45,564 nucleotides of DNA, taken from a virus. Both the position numbers and the translations under genes were made by a program. The stretch is taken from IMG/VR virus record IMGVR_UViG_3300010158_000005, positions 1 to 45,564 of that record; one strand, written 5' to 3'. Below the pieces are notes generated by a model. That model saw nothing but the letters and a program-made list of their open reading frames with translations. It made no database searches and was not told the origin of the DNA. Below are positions 38,337-45,564 of the stretch, one piece after another (the first letter of the stretch is position 1; each line of letters starts with the position of its first letter).

Positions 38337-39863
38337 ATGGCTGAAAGCCGTTTATCCGCAGAGGTTCTCGAAGGGTTTATCTGTAGCGTCCTGAGAAGGA
38401 ACTTTGATGACCCTGCGGATAACGCTGACTTTCACAAAGAGATCTGGCAATACGTTTGTTCTCCAGACTCCAAGGTAGCCATTGCAGCACCGCGTAACCA
38501 CGCCAAGAGCACCGTAGTAACTCACGCTTATACCCTAGCATCTGTCTTATTCAGAGAACAGACTTACGTAATTATTGTCTCTGATACTGTTGGTCAATCC
38601 GTACAGTTCCTCGGAGACATCAAAAAGGAACTTGTAGAGAATGAAGATCTTAGAAATTTATTTGGTGTTAGAGAGTTTGTTAAAGACACTGAAGACGACC
38701 TTATTTGCAGTATGGATGACGGCCACTTGTTTCGTATTCAAGCTAAGGGATCTGAACAAAAACTGAGGGGTTTAAAGTGGAAGAACCGTAGGCCAGGTCT
38801 TATCGTTGGGGACGATATGGAGAACGATGAGATCGTAATGAACCGAGACAGACGGTTAAAGTTCAAACGATGGTTCTATGGAGCCTTGCTTCCAGCTCTG
38901 TCTGACAAAGGCAAGATTAGGTTAGTAGGTACTATCCTTCACCTTGACAGCCTTCTTGAGAACCTAATGCCTAGCAGCCTTCTCAAGACTATTGCAGGAG
39001 GCCACAAGAGCCTTATTCGGGAAGACCTACGAGAATACACAGACGTAAGACTGTCTTGGAAATCTATCAAGTACCGAGCACATACGGAAGACTACAGTAA
39101 GCTTCTCTGGCCCCAAAAGAAGTCTGCCAAAGAGTTTAAGGCTATGAAGGAAGACTACGCTAGACAAGGACTGTCTGATGTCTACAGTCAGGAAATGTTT
39201 AACGTTCCTGTTGATGAGACAGATACCTTTTTTAAGAAACACGATTTCATAGCTATGACTGGGGACAACAAAAAGAAAAAACTTTTGTATTACATTACCT
39301 GCGATCTAGCGGTATCTCAGTCCCAAAAGGCTGACTATTCGGCTTTCTGTGTAGCTGGCATGGATGACGAGAACAAGCTTCACTTAGTCCATGTTTTAAA
39401 GGAGAGACTTGACTCTTTACAAATAGTGGATACTATGCTTGCCTTACAGAGGATCTATAAGCCGGTACTCTTTGGAATCGAAAAGGGTGTTATTCAGAAG
39501 TCGATAGGCCCGTATCTTAATGAGGCGATGCAAGAGCGCAACGAGTACATCAGCACAGCTTTACTGGCTCCGTCTGCTGATAAACTTACCCGCGCTAGAA
39601 GCATACAAGCCAGAATGAGAGCTGGGGCTGTAAGATTTGACAAAGACTCTGATTGGTACCAGTCTTTCGAGGATGAGTTGATTAGGTTTCCGCGTGATAG
39701 GCACGATGACCAGGTAGATGCGTGGGCATACATGGGATTGATGCTTGATAAAATGTGGGAAACCCCCTCCGAGAAAGAGGACGAGGACGAAGAGTACCGC
39801 CTTATGGTTCGTAAGTTTCAGTCTGACGATATGGTGGGCAGAAGCCCCGTTACCGGATACTAG
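38337..39863 (+). CDS. Terminase large subunit (508 aa)
   Basis: ATPase-nuclease that drives DNA into the prohead. The Walker A variant APRNHAKST is at 51-59 and Walker B LIVGDDME at about 155-162 (Asp159, Asp160, catalytic Glu162). The RNase H-like nuclease has Asp323 in ITCDLA, an acidic GIEKG motif near 383, and HDDQVDAW at 456-463 with Asp457 and Asp461. The length is usual. It lies nine bases after the tiny basic gene and sixteen before the portal. Confidence 0.92.
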   Translation: MAESRLSAEVLEGFICSVLRRNFDDPADNADFHKEIWQYVCSPDSKVAIAAPRNHAKSTVVTHAYTLASVLFREQTYVIIVSDTVGQSVQFLGDIKKELVENEDLRNLFGVREFVKDTEDDLICSMDDGHLFRIQAKGSEQKLRGLKWKNRRPGLIVGDDMENDEIVMNRDRRLKFKRWFYGALLPALSDKGKIRLVGTILHLDSLLENLMPSSLLKTIAGGHKSLIREDLREYTDVRLSWKSIKYRAHTEDYSKLLWPQKKSAKEFKAMKEDYARQGLSDVYSQEMFNVPVDETDTFFKKHDFIAMTGDNKKKKLLYYITCDLAVSQSQKADYSAFCVAGMDDENKLHLVHVLKERLDSLQIVDTMLALQRIYKPVLFGIEKGVIQKSIGPYLNEAMQERNEYISTALLAPSADKLTRARSIQARMRAGAVRFDKDSDWYQSFEDELIRFPRDRHDDQVDAWAYMGLMLDKMWETPSEKEDEDEEYRLMVRKFQSDDMVGRSPVTGY

Positions 39864-39878
39864 CCGAAAGAGAGAGAT

Positions 39879-41984
39879 ATGGAATACACCTACAATTTAA
39901 AAACAGATGATCTGATCTACGAACCAAACATTGCAGATCTTCTGACTGATGACCAACTACAAAGTATTGGCAATCAAATAGTTTCAGATTTTGACGCAGA
40001 CCTTCAAAGTCGTTCCGTCTGGGAAAAAAAGATGGAAGCCAGTATGAAGCTGGCCTTGCAAGTAACAGAAACAAAAAACTTCCCTTGGCCTAACGCCAGC
40101 AACATTAAATTCCCCCTAGTCACTATTGCAGCTCTTCAGTATCACGCTAGAGCCTATCCGACCCTTATCAATGGAGATACTCCCGTTAAGTGTCGTGTAA
40201 TTGGGGAAGACTCTGACGGAGAGAAGACCAAACGGGCAGAGCGCATTGAAACCCACATGAGTTATCAGATCATGGAAGAGGATGAGGCGTGGGAATCTGA
40301 GATGGACAAAGCTCTCATAACACAGCCGATTATTGGCTGTGCTTTTAAGAAGAGCATGTTTGATCCCATACGCGGTAAGAACATTAGCGAAAACATCCTT
40401 GCTAAAGATCTGGTAGTCAACTATTGGACTAAGACTCTAGAGACAGCTCCGAGGATTACCCACATACTGTTTTACAGTAAGAACGACATCTATGAACGGG
40501 TGGTACGGGGTCTTTGGAAAGACGTAGGCGTTGAGCGTCCTACAGAGTCTGGTAGTCTTGGAGAGAACCGAACTCTCAATGCAGCCAGTATTAAAGCTCA
40601 AGGACTAACACCTCCCCAACCAACTGACCACAGTACCCCATACGAGATTCTTGAACAGCACCGTTACTTTGACTTTGACGGTGATGGTTACGAAGAACCT
40701 TATATCATCTATGTACGTAGGGATACCCGTAAGGTAGCTCGTATTGTGGCTCGTTACTTTGAGAGCAGTATTCAACGTAACGACAAGGGTGTAATCCTTC
40801 GTATCATGCCTGAGCACTGTTTTACTAAGTATCCCTTTATTCCCAGTCCAGATGGGGGCTTCTATGACCTTGGCTTTGGTGTCCTTCTTGGGCCTCTTAA
40901 CGAGTCTATTAACACCCTTATCAACCAGCTTGTCGATGCTGGAACCATGTCTGTCACAGCCGGTGGTTTCCTTAGTCGAGGAATCAAGGTACGAGGCGGC
41001 AATTATTCCTTTACGCCTTTGGAGTGGAAACACGTAGATACCACAGGCGATGACCTTAAGAAGGGGATTATGCCTCTTCCGGTTCGTGAACCTAGCCAAG
41101 TATTGTTTACCCTTCTCAGTCTCCTGATTAACTACGGAGAGCGTACTGGTGGGGCTGTAGACATCCTTGTAGGCCAGAGTCCAGGCCAGAATACTCCTGC
41201 TGAGACTAGTCGTACGGTTGCTGAAGAAGGAAAAAAGGTCTTCAACGGAATCTTTAAACGTACTTACCGATCTCTTAAGAACGAGTTCCGTAAGCTTTAC
41301 CGACTTAACCAGTTGCACATTACCGAGAACATGACCTTCATTTCTGAAGCTACGGATAGGGGCGTAATTCTGGTTAAGGACTATGAGGGGGATTCTAGTG
41401 ACGTACGTCCGTCAGCAGACCCGAGTATTACCTCCGATGCTTTGCGTCTTCAGCAAGCTCTTGCAATGCAAGCGTCAGTAAAAGAAGCACCTGGCCTTTA
41501 CAACCGTTACGAGGTTGAAAAACGCTTTCTCAAAGCTCTTCGTATACAGGATGTTGATCTGTTGTTGCCTGATCCTAAAGGCCCGAACAAGATTGAACCG
41601 CCCGTCAATCCTAAGATACAGATTGAACAAATTAAAGCCAAGACTAAAGAGGCTGAGTTGGATTTGCACATGAAGCTTGGTCTCCTCAAGCTCATGAAAG
41701 AAGCAGAAATAGCTCAAGCAAAGATCCACAAGATGGAAGCAGAAGCCAAGTTAATTGAAGCAGAAGTAGGTACGGTTCAAAGTAAACAGAAGGTAAACGA
41801 GATCAACACTGCCATAGCGATGCAACGTGAACGGCGTGAAGGAATCCTTGGCAGCATCGAGACTATGACTAAAGCATTTGGAATGATGAAGGGCGACGAT
41901 AGTTTCGGTGGGCAAGGTGGTGATACTCCGCAGATGCCCCAACAAGGAATGATGCCGCAACAGTCTGTGGGTCAACCTGTATGA
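39879..41984 (+). CDS. Portal protein, P22 type (701 aa)
   Basis: The length and the N-terminal segments (DADLQSRSVWEKKMEASMKLALQV, NFPWPNASNIKFPLVTIAALQYHARAYPTLI) match large P22-like portals. The middle has the wing/stem pattern with PDGGFYDLGFGVLLGPLNESINTLINQL. Residues 575-660 are a long charged helix, the expected barrel or coiled-coil extension. The C-terminus is Met/Gln/Gly-rich. It should form the dodecameric channel at the packaging vertex. Confidence 0.85.
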   Translation: MEYTYNLKTDDLIYEPNIADLLTDDQLQSIGNQIVSDFDADLQSRSVWEKKMEASMKLALQVTETKNFPWPNASNIKFPLVTIAALQYHARAYPTLINGDTPVKCRVIGEDSDGEKTKRAERIETHMSYQIMEEDEAWESEMDKALITQPIIGCAFKKSMFDPIRGKNISENILAKDLVVNYWTKTLETAPRITHILFYSKNDIYERVVRGLWKDVGVERPTESGSLGENRTLNAASIKAQGLTPPQPTDHSTPYEILEQHRYFDFDGDGYEEPYIIYVRRDTRKVARIVARYFESSIQRNDKGVILRIMPEHCFTKYPFIPSPDGGFYDLGFGVLLGPLNESINTLINQLVDAGTMSVTAGGFLSRGIKVRGGNYSFTPLEWKHVDTTGDDLKKGIMPLPVREPSQVLFTLLSLLINYGERTGGAVDILVGQSPGQNTPAETSRTVAEEGKKVFNGIFKRTYRSLKNEFRKLYRLNQLHITENMTFISEATDRGVILVKDYEGDSSDVRPSADPSITSDALRLQQALAMQASVKEAPGLYNRYEVEKRFLKALRIQDVDLLLPDPKGPNKIEPPVNPKIQIEQIKAKTKEAELDLHMKLGLLKLMKEAEIAQAKIHKMEAEAKLIEAEVGTVQSKQKVNEINTAIAMQRERREGILGSIETMTKAFGMMKGDDSFGGQGGDTPQMPQQGMMPQQSVGQPV

Positions 41985-42286
41985 GTATTGGTTTTATTCA
42001 AGACAAAGATAGGACTAAGTATATGAGTATTGCTGTCACTACGCAGGACTACGAAGAATGGATGACTAGTCCTTGCACTTTAAAGTTTATGAAGAAGCTG
42101 AAGGAAGAACGTGAGCAAATGAAGGAAGGGTTAGTAAATGACATTTACGAACACCCTGAAGTAGTAAAAGGAATGTGCAAATCAATTGCACTTATTTTAA
42201 CTCTTGAGTATGAGGACTTACATGAGCCAAAGTATGACAACCAGCGGAATCAATCCAGTGGGACACAGGATTCTGATCCTGCCTAG
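41981..42286 (+). CDS. Small hypothetical protein between portal and co-chaperonin (101 aa)
   Basis: Overlaps the portal stop by ATGA. A later ATG (42023, SIAVTTQDYEEW) could be the true start. Residues 18-50 contain TQDYEEWMTSPCTLKFMKKLKEEREQMKEGLV, a helical motif I have seen in small head-module proteins of uncultured phages. It overlaps the GroES-like gene by 65 bases. A head-assembly role is inferred from position. Confidence 0.55.
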   Translation: MSIGFIQDKDRTKYMSIAVTTQDYEEWMTSPCTLKFMKKLKEEREQMKEGLVNDIYEHPEVVKGMCKSIALILTLEYEDLHEPKYDNQRNQSSGTQDSDPA

Positions 42287-42590
42287 AGACATAGCAGAAA
42301 AAACAGCAAGCGGTATTATCCTCGCCACAGAACAAGGACGAGAGCGAGAACAGATGTCAAACACTACTGGCGTAGTTATGTCGATGGGCGAAAGCTGCTA
42401 CGAAGAAGCAGACAAACCTTGGTGTGCAGTTGGAGACAAAATAGCCTTTGCCAAGTACGCAGGACTTCTCTACGTAGGCAAAGACGGTAAGAAGTATCGG
42501 ATCATTAACGACACCGACGTTACGGCTGTATTAGATTCTGACGTTGAGCTAGTTGATCCCTATCTTGTTACTAAGAACATGACGAGCTAG
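42222..42590 (+). CDS. GroES-like co-chaperonin (122 aa)
   Basis: I choose the ATG at 42222, six bases after GAGG. From residue 7 the sequence follows the Cpn10 fold: INPVGHRILILPRDIAEKTASGIILATEQGRER, with the mobile-loop region around SGIIL, then GVVMSMG, VGDKIAFAKYAGL, and a C-terminal strand DTDVTAVLD. It should cap the host GroEL and may help fold the phage capsid protein, as T4 gp31 does. The place next to scaffold and capsid supports this. A C-terminal extension of about 18 residues is unusual. Confidence 0.8.
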   Translation: MSQSMTTSGINPVGHRILILPRDIAEKTASGIILATEQGREREQMSNTTGVVMSMGESCYEEADKPWCAVGDKIAFAKYAGLLYVGKDGKKYRIINDTDVTAVLDSDVELVDPYLVTKNMTS

Positions 42591-42619
42591 TTGACCGAGA
42601 TATTTAAAAGGAGTATATG

Positions 42620-43480
42620 ATGGCTGAAAATGAAGCTAGCACCCAAGAAGCTTCTGAGACAGAGGGTTCTGAAGTAGACGCAAGTGTCATTCAGGAAGCT
42701 GTGTCGCAGGGTTGGGTCTCTAAGGAGAAGTACCGTGGTGATGAAAAAGACTGGGTTGACGCCGAGACTTTCGTTAAGCGAGGTAGAGAGATTCTTCCTA
42801 TCCTTAGGAAGAACAATGAAAACCTTCTTAAAGAACTTAACCAAACCAAAGAGAACCTTAAAGAATTCAAACAAGCAGCAGACGAATTCAAAAAGTTTCA
42901 AAAGGAAGCGTACGACCGTAAAGCCAAAGATCTAGAGGCACAGGTTGAGCAGTTGCGTGAAGCACGTGCTCAAGCTATTTCTGATGGCGACGGTAAGCGA
43001 GTAAACGCTCTTGACGATGCCATTGACACCGTTAAAGAGGAAGCCAAGCAAGCTAAGGACGACAGTGTTAAGGCGGCAGAGGTTAAACCAACGCCCAATA
43101 TAACTAGCACCATTGATCCTGCGCTTCAGTCTTGGTTAGATAGTAATGACTGGTTCGGTAAAGATAAGAGGCAGACTTCAATAGCTAACGCTATTGGCGA
43201 GACAATCAGACAGGATATGCCTCACCTTACGGGTAAAGCGTTCCTTCAAAAGCTAGATGAAGTTCTGGAAGAAGAGATGCCACAGCGGTTCGGTAAGACT
43301 CAACGAACCCCCAACTTTACTGCGGAGTCAGGCAGCAATCGGCCTAGACCTAACCAAGGAAGTGGTAAACATGGCTATAACGATCTTCCCCCAGAAGCCA
43401 AACAAGCTTGCGATAGATTTGTTAAGCAGAAGTTAATGACCAAAGAACAGTACGTACAAGAGTACGACTGGTCTTCTTAA
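42620..43480 (+). CDS. Scaffolding protein (286 aa)
   Basis: The start at 42620 has AAAGGAG seven bases away; an ATG one codon earlier is less well spaced. The protein is acidic at the N-terminus, then a long coiled coil (residues 65-150, LRKNNENLLKELNQTKENLKEF onward), then a Pro-rich linker and a C-terminal helix-rich end (DLPPEAKQACDRFVKQKLMT). The composition and the position two genes before the capsid are typical of prohead scaffolds. Confidence 0.78.
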   Translation: MAENEASTQEASETEGSEVDASVIQEAVSQGWVSKEKYRGDEKDWVDAETFVKRGREILPILRKNNENLLKELNQTKENLKEFKQAADEFKKFQKEAYDRKAKDLEAQVEQLREARAQAISDGDGKRVNALDDAIDTVKEEAKQAKDDSVKAAEVKPTPNITSTIDPALQSWLDSNDWFGKDKRQTSIANAIGETIRQDMPHLTGKAFLQKLDEVLEEEMPQRFGKTQRTPNFTAESGSNRPRPNQGSGKHGYNDLPPEAKQACDRFVKQKLMTKEQYVQEYDWSS

Positions 43481-43499
43481 CCAGAAAGGGATTACTATC

Positions 43500-44015
43500 A
43501 TGCCTCGCGCTAAAACTATTGAAGAGAAACGGAACGAAGCTTTGGCAGAAATTGCCCAACGTCGTCAGCCAGCCAGTGAGCCTACCCCAGCCAGTAATGG
43601 TGCTACTCGCCGTAAACGTGGCGTGTTTAACGGAACTAAGGGTAAATTGTCTGTTGATGCAAACATTCCAGGTTATCATTTGCACATAATGAATGATGAC
43701 AAGACAAGGATTCAGGATGCACTGGATAACGGCTACTTGTTCGTTAAACCAGAAGAAGTTGAGGGACTCTCGGATAACGTGGTTGCCAGAAATGGTGACT
43801 TAGGAGATAGCAGGATACGTTTCTTGGTTGGCGCTAGGGATAAAGGCGAACCAATGTACGGGTACCTGATGAAGATTCAGCAAGAATGGTTTGAGGAAGA
43901 TCAAGCTGAACTTCAAGCAAAAAACGATAAGATTGATTCTGCCATCAGGAAAGGCAACATTACGGGAGTTGATCCCATGTTGTACGTTCCCAAAGACGGT
44001 ATCAAGCTTTCTTAA
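43500..44015 (+). CDS. Head-module protein (171 aa), hypothetical
   Basis: Basic N-terminal 45 residues (TIEEKRNEALAEIAQRRQ, then TRRKRGVFNGTKGKL), then an alpha/beta domain with IPGYHLHIMNDDKTRIQDALDNGYLFV, and a helical C-terminus. Proteins with the phrase GYHLHIMND are familiar from head modules of uncultured podoviruses, without assigned function. It may be a minor capsid or internal head protein. Confidence 0.6.
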   Translation: MPRAKTIEEKRNEALAEIAQRRQPASEPTPASNGATRRKRGVFNGTKGKLSVDANIPGYHLHIMNDDKTRIQDALDNGYLFVKPEEVEGLSDNVVARNGDLGDSRIRFLVGARDKGEPMYGYLMKIQQEWFEEDQAELQAKNDKIDSAIRKGNITGVDPMLYVPKDGIKLS

Positions 44016-44039
44016 ACTTTATCTTTGGAGTAATTTAAT

Positions 44040-44717
44040 ATGGCTAATACCAACAAGATTAACGGGTTTAACCCCGTTGGCTACTTGAATGGTGCCGCCT
44101 ACTCTGGTCAAGCTCGTATGTACGCAGTCCCTACTGGGGATACTACTGCTTCCTACGCCATCGGTGACGTTGTTCAGTCGGCTGGTGGTTCAGATGCAAA
44201 TGGTATTCCCTACATCATCAAAGTACCCGTCGCTTCTGCGTCGAGCTTTGTTGCTCTTGGGGTTGTTGTGGGTGTGAGTGTGGCTGATGCGGGTGTGTCA
44301 CTGGTCGGTACTTCTCTCAGTCTAGAAAATACGTACATCTTGTCTGGCACTCGTACTGCTGTTCGGTATGTGTATGTTGCAGATGATCCCAATCTGTTGT
44401 TTGAAGTTAGTGCCGGTACAACTGCTACGAATATTACGCTTGCTAAAATGCGCTACAACGTTGGCATTGCGTCAAACTATTCGGGTGCAGACCAAACCTA
44501 CGCTATCAGTCAAAACACGTATTTGGCTCCATCTTCGCCGTACTCAAACATTATTTTGTCAAGTGCTACCGTGAATACGACCAACACGTTGCCGATTCAA
44601 ATGCTGGGTCTGTCTCAAAAGCCCGACAATGCAATTGGAGCTTATGCTCGAATTCTTTGCCGGTTCAATAACCACGAGTTTGGTGTTGCCACTGGCACGA
44701 ACTTTACTGGTCTGTAA
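44040..44717 (+). CDS. Putative capsid decoration/head protein (225 aa)
   Basis: Beta-rich, Ser/Thr/Ala-rich protein starting NKINGFNPVGYLNGAAYSGQARMYAVPTGD, followed by GDVVQSAGGSD...GVVVGV, a pattern of small beta-barrel decoration proteins. It lies twelve bases before the capsid start, the usual site of a decoration gene. The C-terminal FNNHEFG-ATGTNFTGL resembles ends of virion surface proteins. Confidence 0.65.
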   Translation: MANTNKINGFNPVGYLNGAAYSGQARMYAVPTGDTTASYAIGDVVQSAGGSDANGIPYIIKVPVASASSFVALGVVVGVSVADAGVSLVGTSLSLENTYILSGTRTAVRYVYVADDPNLLFEVSAGTTATNITLAKMRYNVGIASNYSGADQTYAISQNTYLAPSSPYSNIILSSATVNTTNTLPIQMLGLSQKPDNAIGAYARILCRFNNHEFGVATGTNFTGL

Positions 44718-44729
44718 GGGGAAACTATT

Positions 44730-45564
44730 ATGGCTGGAATTATCACAACCGGTAGTCACCCTAAAGCACTTTGGCCTGGAGTCAAAGCGTGGTGGGGTCA
44801 GGTCTATGACGAACACAAAACTGAATACACTGATCTGTTTGATACTGACAACTCGCATCAAAACTACGAGGAAGATGTTCAACTGACCAGTTTTGGTTTG
44901 GTTCCGATTAAGAACCAAGGCCAAGCGGTTACGTACGACTCAGAAGTTCAAGGCTTTGTTACCCGTTACACGCACATTGCGTATGCTATGGGTTACATTG
45001 TTACGAAAGAAGAGTTGGACGATAACCTGTACGAGGCGATTTCTCGCAAACGTGCATCAGCTTTGGCTATGTCTTTCCGTCAAACGAAAGAAAACGTTGC
45101 AGCTAACATCTACAATCGTGCCTTTAACAGCACGTACAAAGGTGGCGATGCGGTTGAGCTTTGCTCGACTAGCCACCCGAATACGACTGGCGGTACGTGG
45201 GCTAATAAACCTTCCGTAGATGCTGACCTGAGCGAAGCAGCTCTTGAAGACGCAATGATTGCAATTATGGGTTTCCAGAATGACCGTGGTCTTTTGATCT
45301 CGGTTATGCCGCAAACCTTGCACATTGCTCGGAACGAGGTGTTTAACGCACAGCGTATTCTTCATAGCTCGTATCAGCCTGGTACTGCTAACAACGACAT
45401 CAACGTGCTGAAATCTGGGAATTACATTCCTGGTGGCTTTAAAGTTAACCACTACTTTACGGCTGCTCATGCTTGGTTTATTCGGAATAGCATTCCTGGT
45501 AAAACTGGCATGAAACACTATGAGCGCGTTAGCATCATGTTTGACCAAGACAATGACTTTGATA
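44730..45564 (+). CDS. Major capsid protein, N-terminal part (continues at base 124)
   Basis: ATG at 44730 follows AAGGGGAAAC. The frame is open to the contig end and continues at base 124 to the stop at 207-209 (total 306 residues). The N-terminus is AGIITTGSHPKALWPGVKAW. The segment ITKEELDDN-like (YIVTKEELDDNLYEAISRKRA, near residue 90) and the central LEDAMIAIMGFQNDRGLLISVMP are typical of HK97-fold capsid proteins. The neighbouring scaffold and GroES-like genes support the assignment. Confidence 0.85.
   Translation, partial: MAGIITTGSHPKALWPGVKAWWGQVYDEHKTEYTDLFDTDNSHQNYEEDVQLTSFGLVPIKNQGQAVTYDSEVQGFVTRYTHIAYAMGYIVTKEELDDNLYEAISRKRASALAMSFRQTKENVAANIYNRAFNSTYKGGDAVELCSTSHPNTTGGTWANKPSVDADLSEAALEDAMIAIMGFQNDRGLLISVMPQTLHIARNEVFNAQRILHSSYQPGTANNDINVLKSGNYIPGGFKVNHYFTAAHAWFIRNSIPGKTGMKHYERVSIMFDQDNDFD
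45442..45564. repeat. Terminal direct repeat (contig closure), right copy
   Basis: Identical to bases 1-123. Its features should be counted once. Confidence 0.95.

Noticed and set aside
1-45564. CRISPR array, insertion sequence or attachment site
   Set aside because: No regularly spaced repeats, transposase, integrase or tRNA-end sequence was seen on either strand.

Overview
The window is a complete, circularly closed genome contig of a tailed double-stranded DNA phage, about 45.4 kb. Bases 1-123 are repeated exactly at 45442-45564, and the major capsid protein gene reads through this junction, so the unit length is 45,441 bp. The virion genes are of P22-like podovirus type: P22-type portal, gp4-like and gp10-like tail proteins, several beta-rich fibres and a beta-helix tailspike. 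The replication genes are of T7 type: PolA-family polymerase, separate primase and helicase, 5' exonuclease, and an endonuclease I whose four catalytic residues have T7 spacing. I see no RNA polymerase, integrase, repressor or tRNA gene. This suggests a virulent phage that uses host RNA polymerase. The host is probably a Gram-negative, possibly freshwater, bacterium; that last point is inference.

Layout. Late genes run rightward from 37.6 kb through the junction to 21.6 kb: small terminase subunit, a tiny basic protein, large terminase subunit, portal, a small protein, a GroES-like co-chaperonin, scaffold, two head-associated proteins, capsid, beta-rich virion proteins, a zinc-ribbon protein, a short fibre, four small membrane/lysis proteins including a 3TM holin, a GH24 endolysin, tail adaptors, three ejection-type proteins (one of 1502 residues with an HEVVH motif), a PurD-like ATP-grasp enzyme, then the fibre/tailspike cassette and a DUF5675-like protein. 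Early genes run leftward from 36.4 kb to 21.7 kb: many very small proteins (several zinc ribbons and membrane peptides), then a MoxR/CobS-like AAA+ ATPase paired with a CobT-like zincin-VWA protein, then primase, helicase, polymerase, a likely ssDNA-binding protein, exonuclease and endonuclease I. The two arms converge at 21.64-21.74 kb on a structured element. They diverge from a 1.2 kb largely non-coding region at 36.4-37.6 kb.

The divergent region is the most unusual part. It holds a roughly 60% GC block with strong long-range complementarity, flanked by imperfect inverted repeats of about 70-75 bp that carry the same ribosome-binding box and start-codon region facing outward. It also holds two perfect DnaA boxes next to an AT-rich stretch (a candidate origin) and a promoter-like site for the late genes.

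Genome-wide, a 12-bp palindrome GTTAYTARTAAC recurs eleven times exactly and about ten more times with one or two changes, often beside hairpins. It is absent from the fibre cassette (about 16.2-22.5 kb) and from the early segment at 31.8-34.0 kb. Both of those also look compositionally different, so both are probably recent acquisitions.
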